DNA of 64,000 nucleotides, taken from NCBI GenBank assembly GCA_015146655.1, contig VKHL01000001.1, positions 427,501-491,500 of the forward strand, read 5' to 3'. Numbering within the stretch: position 1 is the stretch's first letter; every line of letters begins with the position of its first letter. Made by a program: the position numbers and the translations under genes. This stretch comes from Ochromonas danica (taxonomy: Eukaryota > Sar > Chrysophyceae > Chromulinales > Chromulinaceae). The notes below the pieces were generated by a model. That model was given only the letters and a program-made list of their open reading frames with translations, was not told where the DNA came from and searched no databases. Below are positions 60,594 to 64,000 of the stretch, one piece after another.

Positions 60594-62485
60594 ATGGCTA
60601 CTGTGGAGCCAGTTCCTATCTCTTTGATTGATCCTTCTTTAGAAAGGACATTCAAAGGACATAAAAGCTATGTGACTTCTGTGGCATTCAGTCCCACCAT
60701 GAAACAGTTGGCGTCTGGATCAGGGGACAATAACATCATGTTATGGAATTTTAGACCTCAATTACGTGCTTTCCGCTTTGTTGGGCATAATGTAAGTGTC
60801 AGGTTACTTGATGCCATTCTAACTGTGTGAGTAGTTGACAGTGGCCGTTGGGATTGGCATGAGTACAGGGTGTTGTGACAGATGTTGCTTTCTCACATGA
60901 TGGTGAACATTTAGCATCTGCTTCCAAAGATAAAACAGTCCGTTTATGGACACCTTCAGCGTAAGAAAGTTTATCCTCCCTGATGTGATGATAATGTTCT
61001 TTGGTAACGATGTGTGTGTTTGTGTTTGTGTTTGGTGGGTATTTGCAGGCGAAGTGAGTCCATTGTGCTCAAGGGACATACAGGAGCTGTTCGATCTGTT
61101 CAGTTCTCTCCTGATAGTCATCATATCCTAACTGGAGCTGATGATAAGACAGCCAAGATTTGGTCCTTTCCTCATCGTCGCTTCCTTTGTTCTCTGGTTG
61201 GCCATAGCAACTGGGTACGATCAGCTAAGTTTAGTCCTGATGCTACTATCGCAGCAACGGGTAGTGATGATAAGACGGTTAAGCTTTGGGATGTCAGTGC
61301 TCATCAAGTGATGCACACTTTCTATGAACACGAGGAGTAAGTCTGCTGACAGAAAACTCGATCGTGCTCATGCTTATGCTTATGCTCACAATGTATGTTT
61401 TGTCTTAGTGTGGTGAATACAGTAGCTTTTCATCCTGAAGGGTCTTGCATCGCTTCTGGTGGTAATGATCGTACTATCAAAATGTGGGATGTTCGATCGC
61501 ATCTGTTGGTGCAACATTACAATGCTCATGATGATGCAGTCACAGCACTTTCAATGCACCCGGTAGGTCTCATCACTACTTGTCTTATTGTCATCGCCAT
61601 GTCTTTCTCTAACCATGTTCATACAGTCTGGTTACTATTTGTTATCCGCCTCGAAAGACTCACGGTTACGATTATGGGATCTCCGTGAAGGACGTCTACT
61701 TTTCACCATGCAAAGTCATCATGGTGCAGTTCAAGCTGCTTCGTTCTCTACTGATGGTCATTTCTTTGCATCCGGTGGAATTGATGAGCTTGTCATGGTC
61801 TGGAAGTCCAACATTTACGGTGTGTCATCCCCTCAGATTGATTGGGGTATGGGTGAACGACCTCGCAGTGCGCCTACGATCACTCCTGGTGCTTCATCTG
61901 CTGATCGATCTACTTCACCTAGTGCTATTCCAAAATCAAACAAAAAATCTGCCAAATCTGGTGCATCGAGTAGCTCTGCCGGTGCTGCTCCAGACAAGAC
62001 CATCAAGACCCCTGAGACCTCACGAATGAGAGCCCGCATGCAACACACGGTTAGTAGAGAACATAACATGGGCACTGTATATCGTTTTTACGATTTCTTT
62101 GTTGATAATACAGGATGATAGACGTTCTTCTGGAGCCGCGGAATCTAAAGTGCGCTCGTCCAGCCCATTGCCTCCGCCTCCTCCAACTCCTACAGCTGCT
62201 GCTGCTGCACCTCCCGTATCATCTCCAGCTCCTCTAAACACTTCTTCCTCTGCACAAGCTCCTCCTTTGCCTTCGAATCTTGCGCACACTCTTGATCAAA
62301 TTTTGGGTCAAATGAACTTGTTAACTCAGACAGTGGCCATTCTGGACCAACGATTGAGCCTGACAGAAGATCGCCTCTCTTCGTTACTGGCTGTTCAACA
62401 ACAGCAACAACAAGCAGCAGCGCAGGCAGCTCGAAAGAGTCCTTTGATTGATACTAGTGAGATGGCCATACCCCCGGCCTTGTAA
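60594..62485 (+). CDS. POC1: POC1, centriolar WD40 protein
   Basis: Centriole/basal-body stability protein. Six exons: 60594..60791, 60869..60960, 61049..61336, 61409..61562, 61627..62049 and 62114..62485, all in phase, 508 residues. Seven WD repeats occupy about 1-295: [95 protein letters not shown] and [17 protein letters not shown] Ser/Pro/Ala-rich linker leads to the short C-terminal POC1 coiled coil ([20 protein letters not shown] then [18 protein letters not shown], about 435-485) and a polyGln run. That coil distinguishes POC1 from other WD40 proteins. The introns are placed between WD blades. Confidence 0.9.
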
Positions 62486-62630
62486 GTACAGTAGTAGTTG
62501 TGGTGGCTCTTCAACGGAGGGTGTTGATATTTGTGTTTGGTTTTTAAAGATATGTAGCTGTTGTGTAAATTATCCACTTCGATGCAAACGATGCTATCGT
62601 TCGTTTGTTTACTATTCGTAATTGATATAC

Positions 62631-64000
62631 TTACAAGTAGTGGGTAACACTGATTAACGCAGTTAGTGCTTCCCCTCCATCATCTCTTCCGTCCCTGTTC
62701 GTCCTGCGCCTTGTTGTGCTGCCTGTTCGAAGCGAAGGTCTTCGCGCAGAGTTTGCGTGTGGTGTATCAACATCTATTGTCCAGGCAGCATCACCAAGCA
62801 AGGAAGGATTAGCTGCAGAGGAGGAACGAGAAAATGTAGGGACAACTCGAAGCTCAGCTAATCGACGCACTGGTCTTGATTCTGTTGTGATCTTTGTTGT
62901 ACTGAGTGCACCAGATTGTCTAGATTGTACAATCTCTTGCGACAAGGAATCAGGAATGCCAGCACTCAATAGACTTGCTGCTTGCAAGGCCACGATTCCT
63001 TCTGGAAGAGGCTGGGATGTATTAGAGATTGATCGCAGAGCTCCAATACCACGAGGAGGAAGTTTGTTGTTCTGTATTCGTCGTGGTTCTCTATTCAGAG
63101 TTTGTCCGGCCGCATCAATGATCAATAAACCTGGTAGAGATGATGGTATTGAGGTAGAGGACGAGGAAGAAGATGGAGTAGGCAATGAGACGGTCCTTCT
63201 GCGCACCATCTGTTGTTGCTGTTGTTGTTGCTGCTGTAGCTGTGAACTGCTTAGCTCAGGAAGCAAAGGGAAGGTGGGTACAGTCGAGAGACCAAGACCA
63301 TGTCCATTAATCTGCGGCAAAGCTCCCACCATCATACGAACTTGACCAAATTCTGACATCTTTTCTTGCACCTTTTCATGAGGCTTCTCTGCTGCTTTGC
63401 GAGGTGGCTGTCGTCGCCGTAAGATACCGAAGACAACTTTTCCACAACCACTGTGTGGACAGCGATAGGACGCGAGGGAGGAAACATCTTGTGTTGCTAG
63501 GACAGAAACTTCTTCATTCAAACACATTCTATGAGCTAAATGACCACATGGTAATGAAAGCATGAGTGCTGAATGTTCTTCACCACACCAACATCGTTCG
63601 TATTTGACCAAACCATTGCAGATAGTATCTTTTGAGATCTCAGGCATAACAGCCAACAATACAGAACTTATACTTTCCTCTTCTGGTTTCTCTTCTAATT
63701 GCATCAAGAGAGTATAGTCATCAACAGAAATATCCCGATGTTGTAGAGCAAGTAGAGCTGGAGGAAGTGGACGAGACCGTGCTTGGCGATCCAAAGGATT
63801 GCGTGCGGGATGCCAGCTGACTTCAGAAGAAACATTCACTGAAGCATCTGAAGTAAGAAAATGATGACCACGATGTGATTCACCTAATCGATCAAAGCAA
63901 TCATGACAGAAGTCCACATGTTTATGTGCCGTGGTGTAGGTCTTCTGACTGCATTCCAGGCAGCGATTGAACAATCTCCGCAATTTGCATTTACAACTCT
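62631..64000 (-). CDS. ZZ/RING-type zinc-finger protein (partial, runs off the window end)
   Basis: The reading frame is open to the last base, so the 5' part is missing. Visible are about 455 residues. The N-terminal part is a ZZ-like zinc finger (CKCKLRRLFNRCLECSQ, HVDFCHDCFDRLGESHRGHH). A linker is followed by a RING-like finger (CWCGEEHSALMLSLPCGHLA, HRMCLNEE, YRCPHSGCGKVVFG). The remaining 250 residues are low complexity with a polyGln run (SSQLQQQQ), a Ser run and Arg-rich segments. The combination suggests a ubiquitin ligase. The protein name cannot be given from this part. Confidence 0.65.
   Translation of the reverse strand, partial: SCKCKLRRLFNRCLECSQKTYTTAHKHVDFCHDCFDRLGESHRGHHFLTSDASVNVSSEVSWHPARNPLDRQARSRPLPPALLALQHRDISVDDYTLLMQLEEKPEEESISSVLLAVMPEISKDTICNGLVKYERCWCGEEHSALMLSLPCGHLAHRMCLNEEVSVLATQDVSSLASYRCPHSGCGKVVFGILRRRQPPRKAAEKPHEKVQEKMSEFGQVRMMVGALPQINGHGLGLSTVPTFPLLPELSSSQLQQQQQQQQQMVRRRTVSLPTPSSSSSSTSIPSSLPGLLIIDAAGQTLNREPRRIQNNKLPPRGIGALRSISNTSQPLPEGIVALQAASLLSAGIPDSLSQEIVQSRQSGALSTTKITTESRPVRRLAELRVVPTFSRSSSAANPSLLGDAAWTIDVDTPHANSARRPSLRTGSTTRRRTNRDGRDDGGEALTALISVTHYL

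Overview
The window is nuclear DNA of a flagellated eukaryotic alga, most likely a stramenopile (ochrophyte). Genes are compact and close together, often in divergent or convergent pairs. They carry few, short GT-AG introns (mostly about 55-100 bases), which I placed by reading frame and splice sites. Two predicted proteins (YchF-like at 53462 and a YCII-like protein at 54939) start with a signal peptide followed by a Phe-containing, Arg/Ser-rich stretch. This resembles the bipartite plastid presequences of algae with a secondary red plastid. CEP104, POC1 and a DZIP1-like protein indicate a cilium/flagellum. The species assignment is inference.

Layout. 1-12 kb: a small membrane protein, a TLC-domain protein, CEP104 (ciliary tip), a Tweety-like five-TM protein, a large PH-domain protein ending in an AP-2 alpha-type appendage, and an unrecognised nuclear-looking protein. 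12-30 kb: a P3A proton ATPase, CCDC25, a membrane-anchored SPRY protein, an HSF-type factor divergent from a P2B Ca2+-ATPase, and an eight-exon ABCC transporter. 30-43 kb: ZCCHC10, the complex III QCR8-like subunit, a disordered protein ending in a PAM2 motif, an unknown, CCDC12 (spliceosome), a farnesyl-diphosphate synthase with a membrane N-terminal domain, a coiled-coil protein, MCM3, and a propeller-like protein that may be TAF1C-like. 43-48.5 kb: a disturbed interval with a transposon-like ORF remnant, a long inverted repeat, two identical 1504-bp copies of a RING gene, a 10-N assembly gap and a Cys-repeat surface protein. 49-64 kb: DZIP1-like, MTHFR, plastid YchF, plastid YCII protein, a lone 5S rRNA gene, a secreted alpha/beta hydrolase, WDR89, a small coiled-coil protein, POC1, and a ZZ/RING protein cut by the window end.

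Most genes are housekeeping and not functionally linked. The observations I rate highest are: (1) the PH/clathrin-box/DPF/alpha-ear protein, whose architecture looks like a single-chain clathrin adaptor; (2) the membrane-fused FPP synthase; (3) a recurrent TTAACTTAA element in promoter intervals; and (4) the duplicated RING gene, where the gap is flanked by an exact 77-base overlap that looks like an assembler k-mer artefact. No CRISPR array, intact mobile element or tRNA gene was found.
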